From assembly GCA_016214855.1 (NCBI GenBank), contig JACRMT010000005.1:62001-126000 (forward strand): a stretch of 64,000 bases of DNA, in the 5' to 3' direction. Positions 51,216 to 60,805 of the stretch are shown piece by piece. The translations under genes and the position numbers were made by a program. Every line of letters starts with the position of its first letter. Position 1 is the first letter of the stretch. The stretch comes from Nitrospirota bacterium (GTDB lineage: Bacteria > Nitrospirota > Thermodesulfovibrionia > Thermodesulfovibrionales > UBA6898). The notes below the pieces were generated by a model that saw only the letters and a list, made by a program, of their open reading frames with translations, was not told the DNA's origin and ran no database searches.

Positions 51216-52498
51216 CAAGACTTGAATTAGCCAAAAAAGGGACGATCACTGATGAGGTGAAGCTCGTTGCTGCTTCCGAAGGATTGACCGCTGAGCAGCT
51301 TTCAGCAGATATCGCATCCGGCGTGAGCGTTATCCCGATCAACCGGAATCACGCGATAACGCCTATCGGCATCGGCAGGATGATGCGCACCAAGATCAAT
51401 GCAAACATCGGAACGTCAAAGGACAGGATCTCGATCGAGGAAGAGATGGAGAAACTCGCAGTGCTGGTGAAGTATGGCGCTGATGCGGTGATGGACCTTT
51501 CCACCGGAGGACCGATCAAAGAGCTGAGGCAGATGATGCTGAAAAGGTCCCCTGTGGCAGTGGGAACCGTGCCTATTTACGAGACGATCGTGAGGACCGT
51601 TGCACAGAAAGGTTCGATTGCGAAGATGACAGCAGACGACCTTTTCGCCGTTATCGAGGAGCATGCTGCAGACGGCGTTGATTTTGTCACGGCACATGCA
51701 GGCCTTACCATGAAAGCGATCGAGCGGCTGAAGAACGAAGGCAGGATCCTTGACGTGGTGAGCAGGGGAGGCTCCTTCCTTGTTGAGTGGATCATCTACA
51801 ATGAGAAAGAAAATCCTCTGTATGAGCAGTATGACAGGCTGTGCGATATTGCATACAAGTATGATATGACCCTGAGCCTTGGTGACGGCATGCGGCCGGG
51901 ATGTCTTGCTGATGCGACTGACCGCACCCAGCTTGAGGAGTTGCTTACGTTGGGCGAGCTGCGCGACAGGGCAGTAGAGAGGAACGTGCAGGTCATTATC
52001 GAAGGGCCGGGCCATGTGCCGCTCAATCAGGTGGAGCTGAACGTAAAGATCGAAAAAGAGATCTGCAAGGGCGCGCCTTTTTATGTGCTCGGTCCGCTGG
52101 TAACTGACATAGGCATGGGGTACGACCACATTACTGCTGCTATTGGCGGGGCCGTAGCCGGAGCAGCAGGAGCGGACTTTCTCTGCTATGTGACGCCCTC
52201 TGAGCATATCAGGCTTCCGACCATAGAGGATGTGAAAGAAGGCGTTATCGTATCAAAGCTTGCGGCACATGCTGCTGACATTGCCAAAGGCATTAAAGGC
52301 GCTATGGATGCTGATATGAAGATGGCAAGGGCGCGGAAGGCATTGGACTGGAACGGCCAGATAGCCTGCAGCCTGAACCCTGACAAGGTGAGAGAGTGGA
52401 GGGCTGAGGTCCCGCCTACAGAAACTGAGGTATGCAGTATGTGCGGAGAGTTCTGCGCCATCAGAACAGTTGAAAGGGCGCTGCACAAGAAGAGTTAA
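51212..52498 (+). CDS. thiC: Phosphomethylpyrimidine synthase ThiC
   Basis: A radical-SAM enzyme that rearranges aminoimidazole ribotide to the thiamine pyrimidine. 428 residues, the length of the shorter ThiC form. It shows VIPINRNHAITPIGIGRMMRTKINANIGTSKDR, GADAVMDLSTGGPIKELRQMML, PVAVGTVPIYE, VTAHAGLT, SRGGSFLVEW, LSLGDGMRPGCLADATDRTQL, IIEGPGHVPLNQVE and the C-terminal cluster motif CSMCGEFCAIR. It needs SAM and a reductant, in keeping with an anaerobic-leaning organism. Confidence 0.95.
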   Translation: MTRLELAKKGTITDEVKLVAASEGLTAEQLSADIASGVSVIPINRNHAITPIGIGRMMRTKINANIGTSKDRISIEEEMEKLAVLVKYGADAVMDLSTGGPIKELRQMMLKRSPVAVGTVPIYETIVRTVAQKGSIAKMTADDLFAVIEEHAADGVDFVTAHAGLTMKAIERLKNEGRILDVVSRGGSFLVEWIIYNEKENPLYEQYDRLCDIAYKYDMTLSLGDGMRPGCLADATDRTQLEELLTLGELRDRAVERNVQVIIEGPGHVPLNQVELNVKIEKEICKGAPFYVLGPLVTDIGMGYDHITAAIGGAVAGAAGADFLCYVTPSEHIRLPTIEDVKEGVIVSKLAAHAADIAKGIKGAMDADMKMARARKALDWNGQIACSLNPDKVREWRAEVPPTETEVCSMCGEFCAIRTVERALHKKS

Positions 52499-52499
52499 T

Positions 52500-52532
52500 T
52501 CGTGAAAGCGCGAAGCGTTTATGCGTGAGACA
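52500..52532. repeat. Decayed 7-bp array after thiC
   Basis: CGTGAAAGCGCGAAGCG followed by TTTATGCGTGAG resembles the complement of the glmU-glmS array (unit GCGTGAA) with mutations and one length change. It lies in the 42-nt gap to the adenylate-kinase-like gene. Confidence 0.4.
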
Positions 52533-52540
52533 GCAAGAAG

Positions 52541-53164
52541 ATGAAGGCGGTGGCGGCCATACTGCTGATCGGACCTACGGGTTCGGGGAAGACCCCCTTG
52601 GGCAGTTGTATCGATCAGCTCGGCATAACTGGCCGTAAATGTCATCACTTTGATTTCGGTCATGAGCTGCGGTCCATTGCAAATGCAGAAAATCTTCCTG
52701 AAGGTTTTACTGAGACCGAACATCAATTCCTGAAAGATGTACTGGTCAAGGGGCTTCTTCTTGAAGACCGGCATTTTCCTCTTGCAAAGAAGATCGTCAG
52801 GGATTTTCTTGCCAAACGCTGTTTCAAAGAAACCGATATGCTTATCCTCAATGGTCTTCCCCGCCACATTGGACAGGCGCGGGACATGGAAGAACTGGTG
52901 AATGTTACCTCACTGCTTGTTCTTGAGTGTGCAGATGACGACGTATCTGAGAGGATCAGCCGGAACACGGGAGGCGACAGGACTGATCGCATTGATGACG
53001 CTGACGAGATGATCAGGAGGAAGCTCGAGACATTCCATAGCCGCACATCACCGCTTATCGCTTACTATGCCGAACAGGGCATCAGGTTCATAACAATACC
53101 GGTGCATGCCTCATCAACTGCTGAATCTGTATATTCCCGATTTATCTCTCTGCTTGCACGATAA
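52541..53164 (+). CDS. Adenylate-kinase-like nucleotide kinase
   Basis: 207 residues of the nucleoside monophosphate kinase fold: P-loop LLIGPTGSGKTPLG (residues 8-21), an NMP-binding-type Asp/Arg region, LILNGLPRHIGQARDMEEL (cf. the DGFPR motif of adenylate kinase) and the Arg-rich lid remnant GGDRTDRIDDADEMIRRKL, then YYAEQGIRFITI. It differs from a housekeeping adenylate kinase in the lid and in NGLPRH, so its substrate is uncertain. It is the last gene after thiC on the same strand (42 nt), so it may belong to the TPP regulon, but no thiamine kinase signature is evident. Confidence 0.75.
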   Translation: MKAVAAILLIGPTGSGKTPLGSCIDQLGITGRKCHHFDFGHELRSIANAENLPEGFTETEHQFLKDVLVKGLLLEDRHFPLAKKIVRDFLAKRCFKETDMLILNGLPRHIGQARDMEELVNVTSLLVLECADDDVSERISRNTGGDRTDRIDDADEMIRRKLETFHSRTSPLIAYYAEQGIRFITIPVHASSTAESVYSRFISLLAR

Positions 53165-53253
53165 CTGTTTTTGTCTGATCAGCAGCAAAAGGCTATAATT
53201 GGTCATGCACCTCTTATTTCTGAAATGCATTACCTCAAGGAGAATTCATAGCC

Positions 53254-56235
53254 ATGAACCGGATACAAACATTTTTTCTTTCTCTGTTTTTTCTTGTCGT
53301 TCCTGCGATATCAGGAGCTGAAGAGAGCATGCCCCTCCATACCCTGCAGGTGCGATTTGATCTCGAAAAGAACAGGCTCCTGGGGCGATCGAGCATAGCC
53401 CTTCCGGCAGGCAAGGCCTGGACCGTTCATATTGAAGGGCTGACCATAACATCAGCACTTGTCCAGGGAACATCGGTGGCAATAGAGAAAGATGCACAGA
53501 TCATCAATCTGAATGCCTCTTCTGCCCCAATAGTTTTGGCCATTGAGTATGAGGCATCGTACGCATCTGTTCAGAAGAGGGGCAGGGAAGACGGCATCGA
53601 GACTGCCAATCTGGCAGGCCCGGAGGGGATCGCGCTGATCAACGGCTGGTATCCTGCGATAGAGGGTCTGGCCAGGTTCAGGCTTTCTGCAGAGGTCCCG
53701 CAGGGTTTCCAGGCTGTTTCAGAGGCTGACGAGATCATCATGCAGGAGCGTCAAGGGTCGAGGGAGTTCTCCTTTATCTTCGACCATCCGGTTGAGAGCA
53801 TTAACTTCATTGCGGCGCAGTACGCTCTTAATAAAGAACAACATGGGACAGTTACGGTCCATACCTATTTCTTTCCTGAGGACAGGGAACTGGCTGCGAA
53901 CTATCTGGAGCAGGCGAAAAAATATATTACCCTGTATGAAGACCTGATCGGCCCATTCCCATTCAAACGATTTTCTGTTGTAGAGAATATCCTTCCGACA
54001 GGGTACTCCATGCCGACCTTTACGCTCCTTGGCAGGGATGTTGTCCGTCTCCCATTTATTGCCGAGACTTCGCTGGGGCATGAGATCCTGCACCAGTGGT
54101 TTGGCAACGCGGTATATGTTGACACCAAAGGCGGCAACTGGTCTGAAGGGCTGACAACCTATCTTGCCGACTATCAATATGAGGAGATGAAGGGCAAGGG
54201 AACTGAGTACCGGAAACAGATACTGGCCAACTATCAAAGCTCAATAACACCTGAAAAGGATCTTGCCCTGAAAGACTTTATCTCACGGACTGACAAGGCC
54301 ACTGCCTCCCTGGGATATGGCAAGACGGCAATGGTCTTTCATGCACTGAAAGGATCGCTTGGACAGGATCATTTTCGCAGCGCATTAAAGGAGTTCTACG
54401 AAAAGAACAGGTTCAGGCCAGCCTCCTGGCAGGATCTGCAGAAGGCCTTTGAGACGGTCTCCGCAAAAAACCTTGACTGGTTCTTTCAGCAATGGGTCGA
54501 GGGGAAAGGAGCCCTGGACTTTGACATCAAGGATGTCATGGTGAGGTATGAGGGTTCGAAGGCGCGCATATCGTTTGACATTAAACAGGAGACGGTTCAG
54601 AGATTTCAGCTCCCGGTGATGCTGAGAACAGACAGGGGAGAAATTCACAGGACCTTTGATGTGGAAAAAGAAACTGAATCTTTTGAGGTAGAGACAGGGG
54701 ATATCCCTCATGAACTGGTGATCGATGAACAATACGATCTCTTCAGGAAGCTCACGGACGATGAAATTGTGCCGATCGTCTCCATGCTCCTTGGTGACCA
54801 GAGCAGGATATTCGTGCTTCCTCAGGGCAGGGAGAAGGATTATGAGGAAATCGGAGATCTTCTGAAAGAGCAGGGGTATACTGCCAGGAAAGAGGAAGAT
54901 CTGAAATATGAAGATATAAAGGGGTCGTCGCTGCTTGTCCCTCATGATGCGGCATTCTTAAAGCGGTTATATGCGAACATTGCAATGCCTGAAGGCGACT
55001 TTGCACTGGTCATGAAGGAGAATCCGTACAGCCGGACAAGGGTCATTGCGGTTATCACTCCCCTGCCTGCGGCCGAGACCAGGAAGTATCTCAGGCGTAT
55101 CACCCACTATGGTAAATACAGCACACTGGCCTTCAGGGACGGCCGCAATATCACCAGGACCATCAATGAGAGTGAGCAGGGCATACGGATCTTATTGGCC
55201 GATGAAATTACGGCCGTCGAACTGCCGCGCCTGACGACCGCTGCCCAGGTCTTTGAAAAGGCAGGCACAAAGGATATTGTCTATGTCGGCGAACATCACG
55301 ACCGTTTTGATCATCACCGCCTCCAGTATCAGGTGATCCGGTCGCTGTATAAGAAAAATAACAAACTTGCCATTGGCATGGAGATGTTCCAGAAGCCATT
55401 TCAGAAGGCGCTTGATGATTATATCTCGGGAACGATCGATGAAAAGGCTTTTCTGAAAAAGTCCGAGTATTTCAAGCGCTGGGTGTTTGATTATAACCTT
55501 TACCGCGAGATCCTGCTCTTTGCACGGGAGAACAGGATCCCGGTCATTGCCCTGAACATCCAGAAAGAGATCGTGACAAAGGTCTCGAAAGACGGGCTTC
55601 AGGCATTGAGCAAAGAGGACATGAAAGACGTGCCCGAGGATATGGACCTCGCTGATCTGGAGTATAGGGAAAGGCTCAGGACTGTCTTTGAAAAGCACGC
55701 GGGTTCAGAGTCACGAAACTTTGACTTCTTCTATCAGTCGCAGGTGCTCTGGGACGAGTCCATGGCCCACAACCTGAACGACTTCATGATAAAGAACCCC
55801 GGGCACCAGGTCGTAGTGCTGGCCGGGTCGGGTCATATGGCCTTTGGATCGGGCATCCCGAAGCGGGCGCACAGGATAAACCGGAAGGACTACTCGGTGA
55901 TCCTGAACTCGGACGATATTGAAAAAGATATTGCTGACTATATCCTCTATCCCTCTCCGCTGTCCTTTACCGAGTCGCCGAAGCTCGGCGTGATGCTGAA
56001 AGAGGAGAACAAGGCTGTCAGCATCAGCGGTTTTTCTGCTGAAAGCATTTCAGAAAAGGCAGGGCTTACGGCAGATGATGTTATCCTTTCGCTCGACAAC
56101 GAAAAGATCGAAACGGTTCAGGACATAAAGATCCATCTGTTCTACCGGAAGAAAGGCGAAACAGTTGCCGTGAACGTTGCGAGAAAGAGTTTTTTCTTCG
56201 GGGTTAAAGAGCTGGCGTTCAAGGTTGTGTTGTAA
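53254..56235 (+). CDS. Exported fusion: M1-like metallopeptidase, ChaN-like domain and PDZ
   Basis: 993 residues with a signal peptide (MNRIQTFFLSLFFLVVPAIS). The N-terminal half is an M1 aminopeptidase-like unit with zinc motif HEILHQWFGN (near 276) and downstream Glu in NWSEGLTTYLADY. The usual GxMEN substrate loop reads TGYSMPTF instead. Residues about 665-885 are a ChaN-like (DUF399) domain: VYVGEHHDRFDHHRLQYQVI, GMEMFQKPFQ, FKRWVFDYNLYREILLFAR, and VVVLAGSGHMAFGSGIPKR with heme-type His residues. A PDZ domain closes the protein (about 905-990, GFSAESISEKAGLTADDVIL). AAGGAGAATTC gives the start. A periplasmic or surface role combining proteolysis and heme or iron handling is inference. 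Confidence 0.85.
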   Translation: MNRIQTFFLSLFFLVVPAISGAEESMPLHTLQVRFDLEKNRLLGRSSIALPAGKAWTVHIEGLTITSALVQGTSVAIEKDAQIINLNASSAPIVLAIEYEASYASVQKRGREDGIETANLAGPEGIALINGWYPAIEGLARFRLSAEVPQGFQAVSEADEIIMQERQGSREFSFIFDHPVESINFIAAQYALNKEQHGTVTVHTYFFPEDRELAANYLEQAKKYITLYEDLIGPFPFKRFSVVENILPTGYSMPTFTLLGRDVVRLPFIAETSLGHEILHQWFGNAVYVDTKGGNWSEGLTTYLADYQYEEMKGKGTEYRKQILANYQSSITPEKDLALKDFISRTDKATASLGYGKTAMVFHALKGSLGQDHFRSALKEFYEKNRFRPASWQDLQKAFETVSAKNLDWFFQQWVEGKGALDFDIKDVMVRYEGSKARISFDIKQETVQRFQLPVMLRTDRGEIHRTFDVEKETESFEVETGDIPHELVIDEQYDLFRKLTDDEIVPIVSMLLGDQSRIFVLPQGREKDYEEIGDLLKEQGYTARKEEDLKYEDIKGSSLLVPHDAAFLKRLYANIAMPEGDFALVMKENPYSRTRVIAVITPLPAAETRKYLRRITHYGKYSTLAFRDGRNITRTINESEQGIRILLADEITAVELPRLTTAAQVFEKAGTKDIVYVGEHHDRFDHHRLQYQVIRSLYKKNNKLAIGMEMFQKPFQKALDDYISGTIDEKAFLKKSEYFKRWVFDYNLYREILLFARENRIPVIALNIQKEIVTKVSKDGLQALSKEDMKDVPEDMDLADLEYRERLRTVFEKHAGSESRNFDFFYQSQVLWDESMAHNLNDFMIKNPGHQVVVLAGSGHMAFGSGIPKRAHRINRKDYSVILNSDDIEKDIADYILYPSPLSFTESPKLGVMLKEENKAVSISGFSAESISEKAGLTADDVILSLDNEKIETVQDIKIHLFYRKKGETVAVNVARKSFFFGVKELAFKVVL

Positions 56236-56256
56236 GAGATCTTCAGCGCGCGGACT

Positions 56257-58785
56257 GTGATGAGATCCTATCCCATTGACCATATCCTTCCGTCACTTAA
56301 AGAAGCGGTGTCCGACAGCAGGGCTGTTGTTCTGCATGCGCCGCCCGGTGCGGGAAAGACCACGAGGGTCCCGTTGGCCCTGCTTGATATCATTACTGCG
56401 GAACAGGGCCGTATTATCATGCTTGAGCCCCGCAGGATCTCGGCGGTATCTGCAGCCCGGTGGATGGCCCGTCTTCTTGGGGAGGAGGCTGGCGAAACCG
56501 TAGGATACACCATACGGTTTGACAGCCGTGTTTCCGGCAGAACGCGGATAGAGGTTGTGACCGAGGGCATACTTACCCGCCGTCTTCAGACTGACCCGGG
56601 CCTTGAGGGTGTTGCCATGATCATCTTCGACGAATTTCATGAGCGGAGCATTCATGCAGACCTTGCTCTTGCCCTCTGCCTTGACATTGGCCAAAGTATA
56701 AGGCCTGACCTCAAGCTGCTCGTTATGTCTGCCACGCTTGACTGCGGTCCGATCTCAGCTCTCCTCGGCAATGCGCCGGTGATCTCTTCTCCCGGAAAGG
56801 CCTTTGCTGTTGAAGAGCGCTATAGCTCGGACAACAGGAGCATGACACTGAAAGAAAAGGTCGTTGATGCTGTTGTGACGGCAGTCAAAGAAACGACAGG
56901 CGACATCCTTGTTTTTTTACCGGGGTCAGGCGAGATACAGCAGTGCAGCGATGCGCTCAGGACCATTATCCAGGGGAAGAACAGGGATCTCTCGATCCAT
57001 CCCCTGTATGGAGACCTTCCGTTTGAAGAGCAGGAGCGCGCAATACTCCCCTCTGAAAAGCGCAGGATCATATTCGCCACGAACATCGCCGAGACGAGCC
57101 TTACGATCGAAGGCGTGAGCGTTGTGATCGACAGCGGACTGACCCGCAGGATGCAGTATGACCCCTCAACCGGCATGAACCGCCTGATCACGGTCAATAT
57201 TTCACGGGCGTCTGCCGAGCAGAGAAAGGGCAGGGCAGGCAGACTCGGCCCCGGCGTCTGTTATCGTCTGTACAGCAGGCATGCGTTTCAGTCCATGATA
57301 CCGTTCAGTCCTGCAGAGATCCTGGTATCTGACCTGTCTTCGCTCCTGCTTGAGCTTGCCCTTTGGGGTGTAAAGGAACCTTCTCTGCTGGCATGGCTTG
57401 ATCCTCCTCCTGCTGCAGCCCTTGACTCAGCCAGGCAGCTGCTGATCATTCTGGGGATATTTGATGAGTCATGCTCGGTCACGCCGGAAGGCAGGCGGGC
57501 AGCCCGGCTGCCGCTCCATCCGCGGCTGGGGAGTCTGTTGCTGAGAGCTGATGAGTCAGGGTGTATCGGACTTGGCGCTGACCTTGCCGCAATTGTCTCG
57601 GAACGGGATATTGTGCGGCGCAGACCTTCCGTATCGAGCGAGCCGGATATAGGAACAAGAATAGAGATGCTGTCTGCATGGCGCAGAACTAAAAAAGTGC
57701 CTGACTTTGCTGATCTCTGGGCTCTGAGGGCAGTGGACAGGACATCAAAGCAGCTCTTGCGGCTTCTGTCAAGAGCGGACAAGGTTGCTGATAAAGAGGT
57801 CAGCGATCCGGATATGATCCCCCGGCTTCTGCTCAGCGCTTTTCCGGACTGCGTAGCTAAAGGGCGTGAAGAAGCCAATGGCAGTTTTGTCCTTATGCAG
57901 GGAAGGGGCGTACGGCTGTCTGCAGAGAGCAGCCTTGCCAGAAGCCCCTATATTGTTGCCGTGAATCTGGATGCAGGAGACAAGGCAGAGGGCAGGGTGC
58001 ATATTGCAGCTTCTGTTTCAGAAGCCCTCATCCGGCAGGAATGCAGCAGAGGGATAAAGACGCTCCGCAGAATCGCATGGAGCAGGAGGGAGAGAAAGGT
58101 CATTGCTGCTGCTGAAGAGAGCCTCGGCGCGATCCTGCTTTCTGAGAAGCCCTTTTCGCCGACAGAGGAAGAAATCCTGCCGATAATCTGCGAGGCTCTC
58201 AGGAATGATCATTCTCTCGTCATATTCAGTGGTGAGGCGAGGAGATTCCAGGCACGCGTCGATCTTATTCGAAGGTCTTTTTCCGGGCAGAACATGCCTG
58301 ACCTGTCAGATGAACGTCTTTTATTGCATCCGGAGGAATGGCTTTTACCCTGGCTCGGCAGAATGCGAACAGCCCGGGACCTTTCGAATCTGGACCTCCT
58401 TCCCGCGCTCAGGGCTCAGCTCTCATGGAAACAGCAGCAGTTCCTTGAGGAACAGGCTCCAACCCACCTGTCAGTGCCGAGCGGCAGCCGCATCGCTATT
58501 GACTACATTGCAGGAGAGATGCCTGTGCTCGCGGTCAAGCTTCAGGAGATGTTTGGCCTTGCCGACACGCCGACAATAGCCGGGGGCAGGGTCAAGGTGC
58601 TTCTGCATCTTCTTTCTCCGGCGCGCAGGCCAGTGCAGGTTACCAGGGATCTGGAAGGTTTCTGGAATAACGGATATCAGCAGGTCAAAAAAGAACTGAA
58701 GGGCAGATACCCAAAACATCCCTGGCCGGACGATCCCTGGAACGCAGTGCCGACGAGAAAAGTGAAAAAACGCGCAGGTTTGTGA
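56257..58785 (+). CDS. hrpB: HrpB-type DEAH/RHA ATP-dependent helicase
   Basis: 842 residues. Superfamily 2 motifs: APPGAGKTTRVPLALL (near 27), EPRRISAVSAARWMA, IIFDEFHERSIHADLALAL, LLVMSATLD, FLPGSGEIQQC, FATNIAETSLTIEGVSVVIDSGLTR and ASAEQRKGRAGRLGPGVCYRLY. The C-terminal part has the HrpB signature (PWPDDPWNAVPTRK at the extreme end). Cellular role is not well defined; RNA metabolism is assumed for the family. The first codon is GTG (56257) followed directly by ATG (56260), either of which may be used. It starts 21 nt after the peptidase fusion. Confidence 0.93.
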   Translation: MMRSYPIDHILPSLKEAVSDSRAVVLHAPPGAGKTTRVPLALLDIITAEQGRIIMLEPRRISAVSAARWMARLLGEEAGETVGYTIRFDSRVSGRTRIEVVTEGILTRRLQTDPGLEGVAMIIFDEFHERSIHADLALALCLDIGQSIRPDLKLLVMSATLDCGPISALLGNAPVISSPGKAFAVEERYSSDNRSMTLKEKVVDAVVTAVKETTGDILVFLPGSGEIQQCSDALRTIIQGKNRDLSIHPLYGDLPFEEQERAILPSEKRRIIFATNIAETSLTIEGVSVVIDSGLTRRMQYDPSTGMNRLITVNISRASAEQRKGRAGRLGPGVCYRLYSRHAFQSMIPFSPAEILVSDLSSLLLELALWGVKEPSLLAWLDPPPAAALDSARQLLIILGIFDESCSVTPEGRRAARLPLHPRLGSLLLRADESGCIGLGADLAAIVSERDIVRRRPSVSSEPDIGTRIEMLSAWRRTKKVPDFADLWALRAVDRTSKQLLRLLSRADKVADKEVSDPDMIPRLLLSAFPDCVAKGREEANGSFVLMQGRGVRLSAESSLARSPYIVAVNLDAGDKAEGRVHIAASVSEALIRQECSRGIKTLRRIAWSRRERKVIAAAEESLGAILLSEKPFSPTEEEILPIICEALRNDHSLVIFSGEARRFQARVDLIRRSFSGQNMPDLSDERLLLHPEEWLLPWLGRMRTARDLSNLDLLPALRAQLSWKQQQFLEEQAPTHLSVPSGSRIAIDYIAGEMPVLAVKLQEMFGLADTPTIAGGRVKVLLHLLSPARRPVQVTRDLEGFWNNGYQQVKKELKGRYPKHPWPDDPWNAVPTRKVKKRAGL

Positions 58786-58816
58786 TGCAGGAGGGCCGGA
58801 TCGTCCCTCCTGCATC
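58784..58816. terminator. Perfect hairpin between convergent genes
   Basis: GATGCAGGAGGG and CCCTCCTGCATC form a 12-bp perfect stem with a 9-nt loop, overlapping the hrpB stop codon. There is no adjacent U-run, so it may act as a bidirectional structure rather than a canonical terminator. Confidence 0.55.
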
Positions 58817-58828
58817 CGGTCCTTCCTG

Positions 58829-59095
58829 CTATTTTTTCTTGTCTGTTTTTGCTTCGATCTCAGTTGCTTTCATCTGATACTGGATTGTCACCTTCGATCC
58901 GACCTTGAGATCGCCGGTGACCTTTGTGGTCTTGTCGCGTGCGATCTCCCATTTTTCCTTTCCCTTCTGGACAACGATCATATCGTCTTTCAGCTCCAGC
59001 ACCGGACCTGTCACCTGGTAGTTCTTAAGCGATCCGGCGAATGCAAAAGAGGCCATAACCATACACAACACCACAACCATAATCACATACTTCAT
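58829..59095 (-). CDS. Small secreted beta-rich protein, 88 residues
   Basis: Signal peptide MKYVIMVVVLCMVMASFAFA, then a short domain: SLKNYQVTGPVLELKDDMIV, VQKGKEKWEIARDKTTKVTG, DLKVGSKVTIQYQMKATEIEAK. It resembles a single OB-like or DUF5666-like strand set, as in small periplasmic proteins of related bacteria, but no firm family is named. The start at 59095 is fixed by AAGGAGGAG. A longer open frame reaching 59416 runs into the HerA-like gene and is not real. It lies 46 nt downstream of that gene on the same strand. Confidence 0.75.
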   Translation of the reverse strand: MKYVIMVVVLCMVMASFAFAGSLKNYQVTGPVLELKDDMIVVQKGKEKWEIARDKTTKVTGDLKVGSKVTIQYQMKATEIEAKTDKKK

Positions 59096-59141
59096 ATATG
59101 CTCCTCCTTGTACGGAAAATGATCCGCCCGTCCGGGCAGTG

Positions 59142-60596
59142 CTATCTCTTCCCCTTGCCGAAGATCGAGCCAAGTACGCCGCGAATGATCTGTCGGCCGA
59201 TCTGACTGCCGATGGCATGTGCGGCGCTCCTGGCCATGGCCTGAAATATCTTTGTGCTTTCTGAGACAGGTTCGTGGCCTGTCTGAGGAGACGCCGTAGG
59301 GGGCATTGCCTCTGCTGCCTTTTCCTTAAGTTTTTCGTATGCTGATTCTCTGTCCACAAGCCGCTCATAATGACCCGCGAGCACGGAACTGCTGATAACA
59401 ACAGAGCGCTCTGCATCCGAGAGCGGAAGAAGCCGGCTTCGGGGCGGGCATACCAGTGCCCGTTCTACGATGCCGGGCACGCCTTTTTGATCGAGGAATG
59501 AGACCAGTGCTTCGCCGACGCCGAGTTCCATGATAACCGTTGCAACATCGAGATCCGGATTGGCGCGAAATGTTTCTGCTGCTGCTCTCACTGCCTTCTG
59601 TTCCTTTGGCGTGAAGGCGCGCAATGCGTGCTGTACCCGGTTGCCAAGCTGGCCGAGCACATCTTCCGGGATATCGAGCGGGTTCTGCGTTATGAAATAG
59701 ACCCCGACCCCTTTGGACCTTATAAGGCGGACGACCTGCTCGATCTTGCCGGATAAGGCCTGGGGAATGTCTTCAAAGAGAAGATGCGCCTCATCAAAAA
59801 AGAAGACAAAGACCGGTTTGGGAGGATCTCCCACTTCCGGCAGCTGCTCAAAGAGTTCCGAGAGCATCCAGAGAAGAAACGTCGCATACAGTTTGGGTGA
59901 CTGCATAAGCCTGTCAGCTGAAAGGATATTGACCATGCCCCTGCCCCTGCTGTCTGTCTGCATCATGTCCTGAAGATTGAGTGCCGGTTCACCAAAGAGA
60001 TGTTCCCCTCCCTGCTCTTCCAGTGCAAGCAGGCTCCGCTGTATTGCTCCGGTGCTTGCGGCAGAGATGTTCCCATACTCACTCTTGAACTGATCAGCCT
60101 GCTCGCCTACGAATTTCACCATGGAGCGCAGGTCCTTGAGATCGAGAAGAAGCAGGCCGTTGTCATCGGCGATCTTGAAGATCATGGTGAGCAGGCTGCT
60201 CTGGATCTCGTTCAGATTCAGGATCCTGCCCAGAAGAAGAGGGCCGATCTCTGATATCGTTGTCCTGAGCGGATGACCTTTTTGGCCGAAGACGTCCCAG
60301 AAGATCACCGGCAGCTCCTCGAATTTCATATCTGCCATATTGAGCTGCGCAGCACGTTCCCGTATCTTTGGGTGTTCACCCCCTGCCATTGCCATGCCGG
60401 TGAGGTCACCCTTAATATCGGCCATGAAAACCGGTATGCCGATGGAGCTGAACTGTTCGGCCAGGACCCGAAGCGTGACTGTTTTGCCTGTTCCGGTGGC
60501 TCCGGCAATGAGGCCGTGACGGTTTGCCATACGGGAGATAATGCCTATCTCGTGGTCGGTTTTGGCAATGCAGAGTGATTCAATAACTCCTGCCAT
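59142..60596 (-). CDS. HerA/YjgR-type P-loop ATPase (DUF853)
   Basis: 484 residues. Walker [24 protein letters not shown] (near 35), then [73 protein letters not shown], Walker [19 protein letters not shown] and [40 protein letters not shown]. These match the YjgR/DUF853 branch of HerA-FtsK ATPases. It is cytoplasmic; the biological role is not established, and DNA translocation is inferred from the superfamily. The C-terminus is Gly/Arg-rich ([19 protein letters not shown]). AGGAGGCTTC precedes the ATG. Confidence 0.9.
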   Translation of the reverse strand: MAGVIESLCIAKTDHEIGIISRMANRHGLIAGATGTGKTVTLRVLAEQFSSIGIPVFMADIKGDLTGMAMAGGEHPKIRERAAQLNMADMKFEELPVIFWDVFGQKGHPLRTTISEIGPLLLGRILNLNEIQSSLLTMIFKIADDNGLLLLDLKDLRSMVKFVGEQADQFKSEYGNISAASTGAIQRSLLALEEQGGEHLFGEPALNLQDMMQTDSRGRGMVNILSADRLMQSPKLYATFLLWMLSELFEQLPEVGDPPKPVFVFFFDEAHLLFEDIPQALSGKIEQVVRLIRSKGVGVYFITQNPLDIPEDVLGQLGNRVQHALRAFTPKEQKAVRAAAETFRANPDLDVATVIMELGVGEALVSFLDQKGVPGIVERALVCPPRSRLLPLSDAERSVVISSSVLAGHYERLVDRESAYEKLKEKAAEAMPPTASPQTGHEPVSESTKIFQAMARSAAHAIGSQIGRQIIRGVLGSIFGKGKR

Positions 60597-60805
60597 GAAG
60601 CCTCCTCAGTAACGCTGGATAGTGAAAAAATAATGCATCATAATATCACGTCATCAACGAAATGTGAATAAGACTGCCTGCTTCCCGCAGAAACTGCGCA
60701 ACAGCACCGGATGTCCGCCCTTTCAGGGTCCTGTTGTTTATGCTTACGTATCTCATGTGTATAATAATCATCGTGACAGGGATCTGAGAGCTCAGGGGGA
60801 CTAAT

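Noticed and set aside
59096..59416. N-terminal extension of the small secreted protein
   Set aside because: It overlaps the HerA-like gene and lacks a ribosome site. The signal peptide at 59095 with AAGGAGGAG is clearly the true start.
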